A stretch of DNA of 64,000 nt from Leptidea sinapis (taxonomy: Eukaryota; Arthropoda; Insecta; Lepidoptera; Pieridae): positions 33,504,501 through 33,568,500 of the forward strand of contig NC_066265.1 in assembly GCF_905404315.1 (NCBI RefSeq), written 5' to 3'. Under the pieces are notes generated by a model. That model worked only from the letters and a program-made list of their open reading frames with translations, was not told the origin of the DNA and ran no database searches. Within the stretch, counting starts at the first letter, position 1, and every line of letters starts with the position of its first letter. The position numbers were made by a program, and so were the translations under genes. Positions 56,239-64,000 of this stretch are shown here, piece after piece.

Positions 56239-56274
56239 GAATGATGTCGGGTATCTCTCGATGCTGTTTATATA
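56239..56274 (-). promoter_or_regulatory. core promoter: TATA box and initiator
   Basis: On the minus strand TATATAAA (56274-56267) is followed by TCATTC (56244-56239), which fits the arthropod initiator TCAKTY. The A at 56242 lies 32 bases from the first T of the TATA box, the expected spacing. Transcription from it would give a 93-base 5' UTR before the ATG at 56148. Confidence 0.75.
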
Positions 56275-56279
56275 CCGTC

Positions 56280-56345
56280 CTCGGATCATCCGAGAGGAGA
56301 TAAATACAGTCGCATGCCACGGGTTCAAGGTTCATTCCCGGGAAT
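56280..56345. promoter_or_regulatory. two palindromes upstream of the TATA box
   Basis: CTCGGATCATCCGAG (56280-56294) has perfect 7-bp arms directly upstream of TATA. ATTCCCGGGAAT (56334-56345) is a perfect 12-bp palindrome that contains TTC-N4-GAA, a STAT-like spacing. Both are candidate binding sites for the adjacent gene; no factor can be assigned. Confidence 0.4.
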
Positions 56346-57490
56346 CGCCTTGAAATGTTTACTGCATTAGAAGGGTAACTTTCGAGTTGATTCCGTCACA
56401 TCAGGAAGTCCAGATAGGCTTCAGTTTTGCACACGAAATGCTTTATTTGGGTTAGCGAACTATCGGTATCACTTCGCACAATAAATTATCATATGAAGTG
56501 TTCCTAACATAAGGAGTTTGGATTGAATAACATTAGTATTATCAAATCGATTTTAATCGAGTGTTAATGCAGCGTAATATTTCGGTAAGTACTCGATATA
56601 CTACGAATAATGACGTATATTGGTGTATGAGCGGTAACGTGTTCAATGTTAAGGTGCATCGCAGTCAAGTTCAGGCGTTGGAAACATTCACCTCTGACCG
56701 TCATACCTTGTCGATGTTTGTCGATCAACGACATCTTAATATATCATACACACTTAAACATGATTCATTGCGTGCATTTAACGCATATATAATTTAATTG
56801 CCATTTATAAGACAAAACAAGGCTATGTACAATTTACATTTGTTTTATTAGTATCATTATTATAAAACAAATATTACATCGAATTCATGAATCATATTTA
56901 TTATTTCTTAATAATAATTATAAATATTTATATTATAACTTTTTATCACGCCTAATTTTTTTTACACAAAAGTTTTTATTGAGCACTTTTTAATCGTCTT
57001 TACATCATCATTGACACTTATTCTGAAAGACTAGGTATATAAATAAGATGTATTAGTTTAATAAAATCAACTATCCATTTAATAATAGCGGTTTTAAATA
57101 AAAAGGCCAAAAATAGGAAAATAAATATTTTTGTGGTTTAATTTATTATTTTGTTTAGTGATCACTGTAGCACATTTAAGTAATACTATAAAATAACATT
57201 TAATTTATTAATAATAATTTTGTACTATGGGCAGATGAACAATGAACTTTTTGGTAATTTTTTCTAAATTATTTTACTATCTGTACTTCACGGCTCTTGT
57301 ACATATGAATGGGTGCGGCGCCATTTATGGATCATGCCTTCTTAACAATCAGGTGATAATATTTCATTAACGTTATAGTAAACTACTTAGTATTATTAGG
57401 CTACTTAGTATTATTACTATAAAAAAAACTACAAATGAATTCGGTATATCTTTGTAGTGTTTCAGTAACTTTGAAATACTCGTAAATAGT
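56346..57490. other. upstream flank, unassigned
   Basis: Upstream of the small gene. A 78-codon frame at 56561-56797 is unrecognised and probably chance. The remainder is AT-rich. Confidence 0.4.
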
Positions 57491-57803
57491 CTTTTTTTAT
57501 GAAAATAAGGGACGAGACGAGCAAGACGTTCAACTGATGGTAATTGATACGACCTGCCCATTACAAGGCAGTGCCACTCAGGATTCATGAAAAACCCAAA
57601 ATTCCTAAGCGGCACTACAATTGCACTCGTCACCTTGAGACATAAGATGTTAAGTCTCATTTGCCCAGTAATTCCACTAGCTACGGCGCCATTCAGACCG
57701 AAACACAATAATGTTACACATTACTGCTTCACGGCAGAAATAGGCACCGTTGTGGTACCCATACTCTAGCCAGCATCTTGCACAAAGGATCCTCCCACTG
57801 GTG
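57491..57803 (-). repeat. R2 dispersed repeat, near full length
   Basis: It matches 62087-62399 inverted along its whole length, from TTTTTTTATGAAAATAAGGG to ATCCTCCCACTGGT. Blocks include CACTCGTCACCTTGAGACAT, AGATGTTAAGTCTCATTTGC and CGGCGCCATTCAGACCGAAA. The high similarity suggests a young copy. The 111-codon frame across it has no known domain. Confidence 0.85.
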
Positions 57804-57827
57804 GAACTAAGTTCTTGTCCTTAGTAA

Positions 57828-58608
57828 TATTATAAATGTGAATGTGATTGAATGAAAGTTTGTTTATTACGTTTTCACGCCTCTGATTTCGATGAAATTT
57901 AAGACAGAGATAGAATAGAGCTTTAGGACATAGGCTAAAGGACATAGGCTACTTGTCTCTACTCTACTTTTGTGGTGAAAAAATAAATGGACGGGATGAA
58001 ATAGGGGAATTTCTATAGACATACGTCAGTATCGAAGATGACTTTATATTTAGGCACTTGATAAGAAGAAAATAAATATTTAGTCTAGCGTTTTAACCTG
58101 TGTTTATGTAATAACTGGTGCGTGTAATTTCGACCTTTGTAGGGATGAATCAAGGGATGAAAATTCTATGTATGTATGGTAGTGCAATCAACATGGATAC
58201 AAAAATAGACTAGACTTTGGGAAAGGACACAAACTTTCATTTTTTGTAAAAAAAAAGGCATGAACCGTTTCAAATAATGGATGAAAGTTTGCATAGGAAT
58301 TCATCATTTTCGGAGATAAAACCATGAAACTTTGTATATAGGCACTTAACAAGAAGTAATTTATAAACAGTTGTTCGAGCATTTTTTTAAACTTACACCT
58401 ACATGGAGATGAAATTGGAGATTAAAGTTAGTAGGGAAATACCATTAAAAAGACTGACCACAAGGGATATCCGCTGTATCGGAGAATACTTCCGCGCCGG
58501 CAGCGTAAAGAGCAGTTCGTGTATGTATTATTTTCAAAGTTTCCTGACCAATAAAAAATGCTGCCCATAGTAACTATCCCACGCGGACGAAGTCGCGGGT
58601 CAAAGCTT
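57828..58608 (+). mobile_element. Helitron-like non-autonomous element
   Basis: It starts near TAATATTATAAATGTGAATG and GAATGAAAGTTTGTTTATTA and ends with CCCACGCGGACGAAGTCGCG and GGTCAAAGCTTG, a mutated CTAG end preceded by a GC-rich hairpin region. A GC-rich CGCCGGCAGC segment lies at 58490-58502. About 780 bp with no transposase. A shorter relative is at 20261-20676. Confidence 0.7.
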
Positions 58609-59094
58609 GTTATATTATATTAGCAAAACCAATAATCATCCGGATCCTGTTTATGAGTGTCGCTAACGGTTAGGCTAATCAAGAAGTGATAGAGTGTTAA
58701 ATGTCATTTACGTCCCGTATCGGATGATTTGAATGATTATCAGAAACAGATATATATTTAAGATAATAATATAATTATAATCGATCTTAGAACTAGCTTT
58801 AGGTAAGGTTACAAAAAAAACAGAGAATAACACGTATTTAAACAAATCATCGTGATAAACAACGAATTGGTAAAAGCTTATTGTGTTTTTTTATTAATTG
58901 AAACTAATTAAGAATTTAAAACAAACTAGATTTTATATAATTCTATAAAAGACGTGTGCGATAATTTGCTACCAACTTAATGTCATCATAGTAACCCTGG
59001 ACGACCTAGCTAGCTAACTACCAGCTAGATATCTTTCAGCCAATTTCGACCTGTTTGGTGTAGGCTTCGTTCGGATTGCACCATTAGGTCAGTT
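58609..59094. other. unassigned DNA
   Basis: Nothing recognised. Confidence 0.45.
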
Positions 59095-59290
59095 ATGCTT
59101 TACTTCCAGTTTATATCCAGTTCTTCGCTGCACTTCTCTTCAAGACATCCTTCTGTGGTCTGCCACTTCACTTTTTGCTGCAAAGCCTCCATTCCAGGTC
59201 CGGTATGCCCCAAGACCCATGTTTCCGGGCTATGCTTTCCCTCCCGTTGCCACTTCAGATTCACTACTCATTTGATTGCATCGATGACCT
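59095..59290 (-). mobile_element. RTE-like LINE C-terminal relic
   Basis: On the minus strand VVNLKWQREG is followed, after a frame change, by DLEWRLCSKK, a stop, and SGRPQKDVLKRSAAKNWI. That is the LKWQ-GHIARR...VLEWRP...GRPP-RW-DDL...AG-NW pattern of RTE-type C-termini. Heavily damaged. Confidence 0.5.
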
Positions 59291-59650
59291 TACTTTGCTC
59301 ACAAATCTCTTAAATTTATCTTCCCAATTTCGTCCGAGAAACTTGTAGATCTTGGCATACACTTTAAAACACACCCATAAAAATTTGTGTTTCAAACCGA
59401 CGACTGCTTACTGATGTTACGCATTATTAATATTATGACATGGTTCCGTCCCTATGACAACGCGCGGAGCTTATAAAAGAGATCTTATTACTTATCTAAC
59501 CGTTATGAGTTGTCGTAAATTGTTAACTCCACTATGATTTGTAAGCCTACATGCAGAATGCACCTCCTCTGTCTGGGTCACACGCGCCCTCCACCGATGT
59601 ATTAGTCCACTCTGAATCCCCATCCTAGTACATATTACATACTACCTGCC
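59291..59650. other. unassigned DNA
   Basis: No gene. It leads into the tandem array; GTACATATTACATACTACCT at 59627-59647 is a decayed edge of it. Confidence 0.45.
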
Positions 59651-59880
59651 TAGTACATAGTACCTAGTACATAGTACATAGTACATAGTACCTAGTACAT
59701 AGTACATAGTACATAGTACCTAGTACATAGTACATAGTACATAGTACCTAGTACATAGTACCTAGTACATAGTACCTAGTACATAGTACCTAGTACATAG
59801 TACCTAGTACATAGTACCTAGTACATAGTACCTAGTACATAGTACCTAGTACATAGTACCTAGTACATAGTACCTAGTAT
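59651..59880. repeat. TAGTACM 7-bp tandem array
   Basis: About 33 head-to-tail copies of a 7-bp unit, TAGTACA or TAGTACC. The two variants are ordered: first blocks of one C unit and three A units (28-bp period, 59658-59750), then strict alternation of A and C units (14-bp period) to 59880. This looks like a microsatellite that expanded in two steps. Confidence 0.95.
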
Positions 59881-60349
59881 AACGGTAGCGTGTGAGTCTA
59901 CTTAAACCACCCGACAGTGTTGTTCCTTCTCCTCTATTAAAATGCTTCTAATTTATCATTTTCGTCCTAAGAACACTTTACCTATAAAATCAATTTAATA
60001 CACAAATTCAAACTTAATTAACTCAAACATGCAAAATATAATTTTGGCTTTTGTTACAAAATATGCCAGTAACTGATGCAATGTATGTTCTTGTACATAA
60101 ACAATAATATTGTTTGTTTGCAGTATATGTAAACAGTTACAAGGATAATATCTAGGCTATTCATTAACTTGAGTTATTGCGTATATTATGTACAACTAAG
60201 CTCAGTTGCTTGAAATTACTTTTACTTTTGGTAATGCTTTCTTAAGAACGGAACAGTTGCTTTAAGTCTATATTTATAAATATTGAAAACTATGTGATGA
60301 GCTTAATAAATTAGTATTACGACATCTTTTACTTCATTATATAATTTTT
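59881..60349. other. unassigned AT-rich DNA
   Basis: Nothing recognised. Confidence 0.45.
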
Positions 60350-60640
60350 TAACCGACTTCAAACAGGAGGAGGTTATAAATTCGACTCTATTTTTTTAAT
60401 GTTTGTTTCCTCAGAACTTTCGACTGGGTGAACCTATTGGATGTTTCTTTTTTTTTTTTAAAGCTGGTGCTTCCCGTGTGGTCCCATTGCAATTTGGTCC
60501 AATGCTTCTGACAGTGGGATCCATGAGAAAACTTAAATATGCATTAAGCCTAGGCCTTATTCGCCTCTTCCTTTTTAACCACGCAACGAATATTGTTGCG
60601 ATTTTTATTGATATATTTTGGCAAGCTCCTCGTAACATTT
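60350..60640 (+). repeat. possible dispersed repeat with AACCGACTTC start
   Basis: AACCGACTTCAAACAGGAGG and AGGTTATAAATTCGACT, then CAGAACTTTCGACTGGGTGA, resemble a repeat type common in insect genomes. The following TCCCATTGCAATTTGGTCCA and GACAGTGGGATCCATGAGAA block is open in one frame (60403-60642), but no domain is seen. Confidence 0.35.
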
Positions 60641-60944
60641 AGTGTTATTTCATTCCAACCCGATTCTTAATTTCAATTCACAAACAATGAATTTAAATTT
60701 ATTGAAATAATATGACGAAATCTGCAAGAGGAAAGTCGGGGGCGCCCGCTTGTATAGTATAGTTGTAAACAAAGGAGCAACATAACAAAGATATGTCAGA
60801 ATCACTATTAGTGAGATAATCCTCCGGCAATTATTACATTACTTGTTAAATCAATTAATTAGTTAATTGTTAATTATCACGATTGATTTTAAGTATACTT
60901 GTTTGTATTATAGCGAAATAATACCTGTATTTACGATATATCTT

Positions 60945-61110
60945 CAAATGGAGATGGAAAGGATGGATGAGGCGGACAAGATGTTTATCTGATGGTATAT
61001 GCTTCACCCTAATGCTATGCCCTGGGGCCTAACAATGGAGTGTATTACAGGATTCTTGATGAACCCAATATTTTGTACGACATCACAATTTCGCTCGTAA
61101 TTTTTTTCTA
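60945..61110 (-). repeat. R2 dispersed repeat, partial
   Basis: GGCGGACAAGATGTTTATCT, GATTCTTGATGAACCCAATA and CACAATTTCGCTCGTAA follow inverse R2 order. Only its 3' half is present. Confidence 0.65.
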
Positions 61111-62086
61111 ATTCGTAATGGTCAACTAACGGATCCAAAGAACAAGTATACAATTTCTATAATTGTCGTCCTTATAAGTTGTTAACATGCTATGTGTCTT
61201 GTATATCGGTGTCAAGTTCACCAATGTAATTATCTACATTTATGTAATTAATTGTGCCGGGAAATACTCATAATATCATTAGTAATGACATGGACTTCGT
61301 AGACGAGGTGACTACCACAACGATTATAGTGAATAATAGTAAACAGGAAAAAGTAGATCAATCAATTTAACAGAATAATATTAAATTCCATTAATTTTAT
61401 GTGCTGGTAAGCTATATTAGTTTAAAAAAAAAGTAAAAATAGAGTTTGAACAATTCCGTGTTGTGTGAGTTTCAATGGCTTTTGTGCCCATAAAAAACAT
61501 AAGTATCTCTAGTTAGTTTATTCCAGTAAATGTAATGGGGGTTTTTCTTGTAATCAAGGATATTTAAATATGATTTATTGTATTTTGGTTTACGCTGATG
61601 GTCTTGTTACCAATGCCCTAAATATGATGATTGGAAAGTCAATTATTTTTTATTGGTTTTCAAAGTAAAGATGGATACAATTAATACCTATTAGAGTATT
61701 TTGTAAATACTAGATCCGACGTGAAACAGACACAGTAGTAACAACTCGCAATAAGTCAATGCTGTGTTTGGAGAGGATACGGCCAATGAACGCACCGTGG
61801 ATGTTTGAATAATCGCTGGCCTTAACGAACTTTCGACTTGAAGAATGTACCCTGAGGAAGCTACTAAGATAAATAATTATGAATTTAATGAAGTGGTAGA
61901 AGCCGATTCCTGTCAACAATGGCCTGCAGAGAGAAGTGATGTGACGTGATGGGTCACATAGTGTCCAGACACGAGCATCACAAGTCACGTCTAACTCTTG
62001 CAGCGATGTTCACGTCCGACGGTAAAATATGGACTGGATACTAACCTTGGACACTGTCAGCAGAGGTAGGAGGTGGAGGAGGATTG
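61111..62086. other. unassigned DNA
   Basis: 61710-62040 is richer in GC and has a 92-codon minus-strand frame, but no domain or repeat is recognised. Confidence 0.4.
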
Positions 62087-62399
62087 AACCAGTGGGAGGC
62101 TCCTTTGCACAGGATGCCGGCTAGATTATGGGTACCACGACGACGCCTATTTCTGCCGTGAAGTAGTAATGTGTAAACATTATTGTGTTTCGGTCTGAAG
62201 GGCGCCGTAGCTAGTGAAATTACTGGACAAATGAGACTTAACATCTTATGTCTCAAGGTGACGGGTGCAATTGTAGACACGCTCAGAATTTTTGGGGTTT
62301 TTCAATAATCCTCAGCCGCACTGCATTGTAATTGACAGGGCGTATCAATTACGATCAGCTGAACGTCCTGTTCATCTCGTCCCTTATTTTCATAAAAAT
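62087..62399 (+). repeat. R2 dispersed repeat, reference copy
   Basis: The best copy: CCAGTGGGAGGCTCCTTTGC, GATGCCGGCTAGATTATGGG, AAACATTATTGTGTTTCGGT, GGCGCCGTAGCTAGTG, CTTATGTCTCAAGGTGACGG, CACTGCATTGTAATTGACAG and the end CGTCCCTTATTTTCATAAAA. The orientation and A-rich end suggest a retrotransposon 3' region or SINE. At least eight copies are in the window. Confidence 0.8.
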
Positions 62400-62624
62400 A
62401 AATTGAATGCGTAGATTTAAACAACAGGATTTCTTTGGCGGAGGGCGCGGTCTGTGAAGATCACAGCTAGAATTAAAATCATCCTTTGTCACACGTTGCT
62501 CACTATTCAAATATAGTTATGTGACTGATCAATACACAGGGCATCAATTCCTCCGCTCAAATACTTCAGGAGAAGAACCAACTTACTTAGAAGTACCAAG
62601 GATGGTACTTTGCACGTAATGTCC
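62400..62624. other. unassigned DNA
   Basis: Short stretch between R2 and the LINE-A2 RT; nothing recognised. Confidence 0.45.
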
Positions 62625-64000
62625 GATGGTGGAATTCGGCCGCTGGAATCAACCCGAACAGCTCCTCTGAGCACTCCCCGTGATAAATGCGGTAGAAGAT
62701 GCAGAGAGAACCCACGTCTCTACGCAATGCCGATCGGAGATGACTTGATCGTCGATGATTCGAGCCGCTCTTCGTTGTATGCGGTCAAATGGAAGAAGCT
62801 GGTACTGGGGAGCACCCGCCCAGAGGTGAGAACAGTACTCCATGTGAGGCCGAATTTGCGCCTTATAAAGTTGCAGGCGGTGGCTTTTAGTGAAGTACTG
62901 TCTCGCCTTACTGAGTACACCAAGCTTTTTTGAGGCCAGTTTGGCCTTCTCTTCCAAGTGACCACGGAACTGAACGTCGCTCGATATATCGACGCCAAGT
63001 ATGCCAATACAGGCTGTGGCAGTTAGAGTAGTGATCTCGAATCGAGGGGATACGACAAAGGGAGACTTTTTAGTGGTGAACGCAGAAACTTGTGTCTTCT
63101 TGGGGTTGAATTGGACTAAATTTTGTCGGCCCCATTCCGAGACTTTGCAAAGCATAGTCTCGATTTCAGACACAAGTTTGATCCGGTTCTCGTCGACGCT
63201 ATGCCGGGACATGTTGGCACGGCCGGTGTAGGAAGCATACCCCGTGCTGTCGTCTGCATAGCAATGAATATTGCTGATTTGCAGCATATCATTGATATGC
63301 AGAAGAAACAGCGTAGGGGATAGCACACAGCCCTGCGGGACACCAGAGTTTATGGGTTTTAAGTCGGAGCATGCACCGTTGATTACAACCTTGATGCTCC
63401 GATCAGCCAAAAAGCTAGTGACCCATTTGCACAACTTCTCGGGAAGCCCATAGGATGGCAGTTTCGCTATAAGCGCTTTATGCCACACCCGATCAAAGGC
63501 CTTCGCTATGTCCAAACTCACCGCCAACGCCTCTCCCTTCGACTCAACCGCTTGCGCCCATTTATGGGTGTGGTACGCATGAAGATCACCAGCTGAGCGA
63601 CCCTGACGGAAACCGTACTGGCAGTTGCTGATCAGCTGGTGCCCCTCTTGGTATCCCAAGAGCTGGCGGTTGATGATCGACTCCATTACTTTGGAGAAAA
63701 TGGAGGTATGCGCAATGGGGCGGTAGTTGGACGGATCTGAGCGTACACCTTTCTTAGGGATCGGGTGCACTAAAGCCGCCTTCCCTAATTTCGGGACTAC
63801 GCCTGATGAGTAGTAGAGCCGGCAAAAGACGGGTAAGGACCGGCGCCAGTTCCGGAGCACATGTCCGCAGCACTATCGGGGGAATGCCATCGGGCCCGCT
63901 CGATTTGTGAATGTCCAAGGTGAGAAGCGCTTTAAGCACGGCACCATGCCGGGATATGCGGTGGTGGTGCACCTTGGTCATCCAGAGTCGAGTTGGACGC
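62625..64000 (-). mobile_element. LINE-A2 copy, runs off the right edge
   Basis: Minus-strand A2 element from the linker (LTLDIHKSSGPDGIPPIV near 63910) through the RT to an AAEFHHR region at about 62630, where homology ends abruptly without the A2 3' end. The element is therefore 3'-truncated or rearranged there. Its 5' part lies outside the window. Confidence 0.85.
62649..63860 (-). pseudogene. LINE-A2 reverse transcriptase, two frameshifts
   Basis: The main frame of 403 codons has NYRPIAHTS, CQYGFRQGRS, SLDIAKAFDRVWHKALIAKL, GVPQGCVLSPTLFLLHINDM and the intact catalytic box CYADDSTG, then RPHMEYCSHLWAGAPQYQLL. Upstream, one indel near 63820 separates it from the preceding frame, which carries the KSSGPDG and RTCAPELAPVLTRL start. 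Downstream, a loss of about ten bases near 62745 shifts the frame, so LRRDVGSLCIFYRIYHGECS appears as CVETWVLSASSTAFI. The RT core is intact, but these breaks prevent a complete ORF2. Confidence 0.9.

Noticed and set aside
56561..56797. 78-codon gene divergent from the small secreted gene
   Set aside because: No recognisable domain, promoter or signal peptide; most likely a chance frame.
57373..57708. 111-codon minus-strand protein
   Set aside because: It lies in an R2 repeat copy; the same frame is broken in the other R2 copies.
59651..59880. CRISPR-like array
   Set aside because: There are no spacers: the 7-bp unit repeats without unique sequence between copies.
61710..61988. 92-codon minus-strand gene
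   Set aside because: No signal peptide, domain, promoter or codon evidence beyond being open.

Overview
This window looks like transposon-rich, AT-rich intergenic or intronic DNA from an insect, most probably a moth or butterfly (Lepidoptera). That rests on recognised repeat types: non-LTR retrotransposon copies whose 3' ends read GTGATCACTTAACACCAGG then a short A-run, tRNA-derived SINEs with A and B boxes, Helitron-like elements with TC and CTAG ends, a mariner relic, and many short inverted-repeat elements (MITEs). I see no operons, rRNA genes, tRNA genes, CRISPR arrays or phage genes. I could not search a database, so family names are by motif only. Labels used here: LINE-A, A2 and A3 are related RT families with a YADDST box; LINE-B is a jockey/CR1-like family with a GTTTCTTGCGCCC-type 3' end; LINE-D is jockey-like; R2, R5, R6 and R7 are dispersed repeats; MITE1 to MITE5 are inverted-repeat elements.

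Layout. 1-6.6 kb: mostly unassigned DNA with MITE1, a LINE-B tail and R2, R5 and R6 fragments. 6.6-16 kb: LINE-A copies, two SINEs, a LINE-B tail carrying a tiny nested LINE-A tail, an RTE-like relic and MITE2. 16.5-23.8 kb: one candidate host exon, a twin-primed LINE-A2 copy, Helitron and MITE3 copies, and a LINE-A copy broken by R2. 25-33 kb: two palindromic elements, a LINE-B relic, the longest LINE-A ORF (28157-29704) sitting inside a MITE3 copy, and a broken mariner. 33-43 kb: LINE-A2 broken by a MITE4, an old LINE broken by two LINE-A copies, and an internally deleted LINE-A. 43-54 kb: SINE, RT fragments, a jockey-like LINE-D, LINE-B nested in LINE-B, a transposase relic, the 3' half of an LTR retrotransposon cut by a Helitron, and more tails. 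54-64 kb: the one convincing host gene, then R2 copies, a Helitron-like element, a 7-bp tandem repeat and an A2 RT that runs off the right edge.

The only convincing host protein gene is a 90-codon secreted Gly/Tyr-rich protein on the minus strand (55876-56148), with a TATA box and an arthropod initiator at the expected spacing. A second, weaker candidate is a last exon at 16597-16771. Everything else with coding signal is a mobile element, almost all of it broken. The interest lies in the nesting order of the insertions, which gives relative ages, in several clear mechanisms (twin priming, target-site duplications, microhomology deletions), and in the small secreted gene. I found no convincing new multi-gene system.
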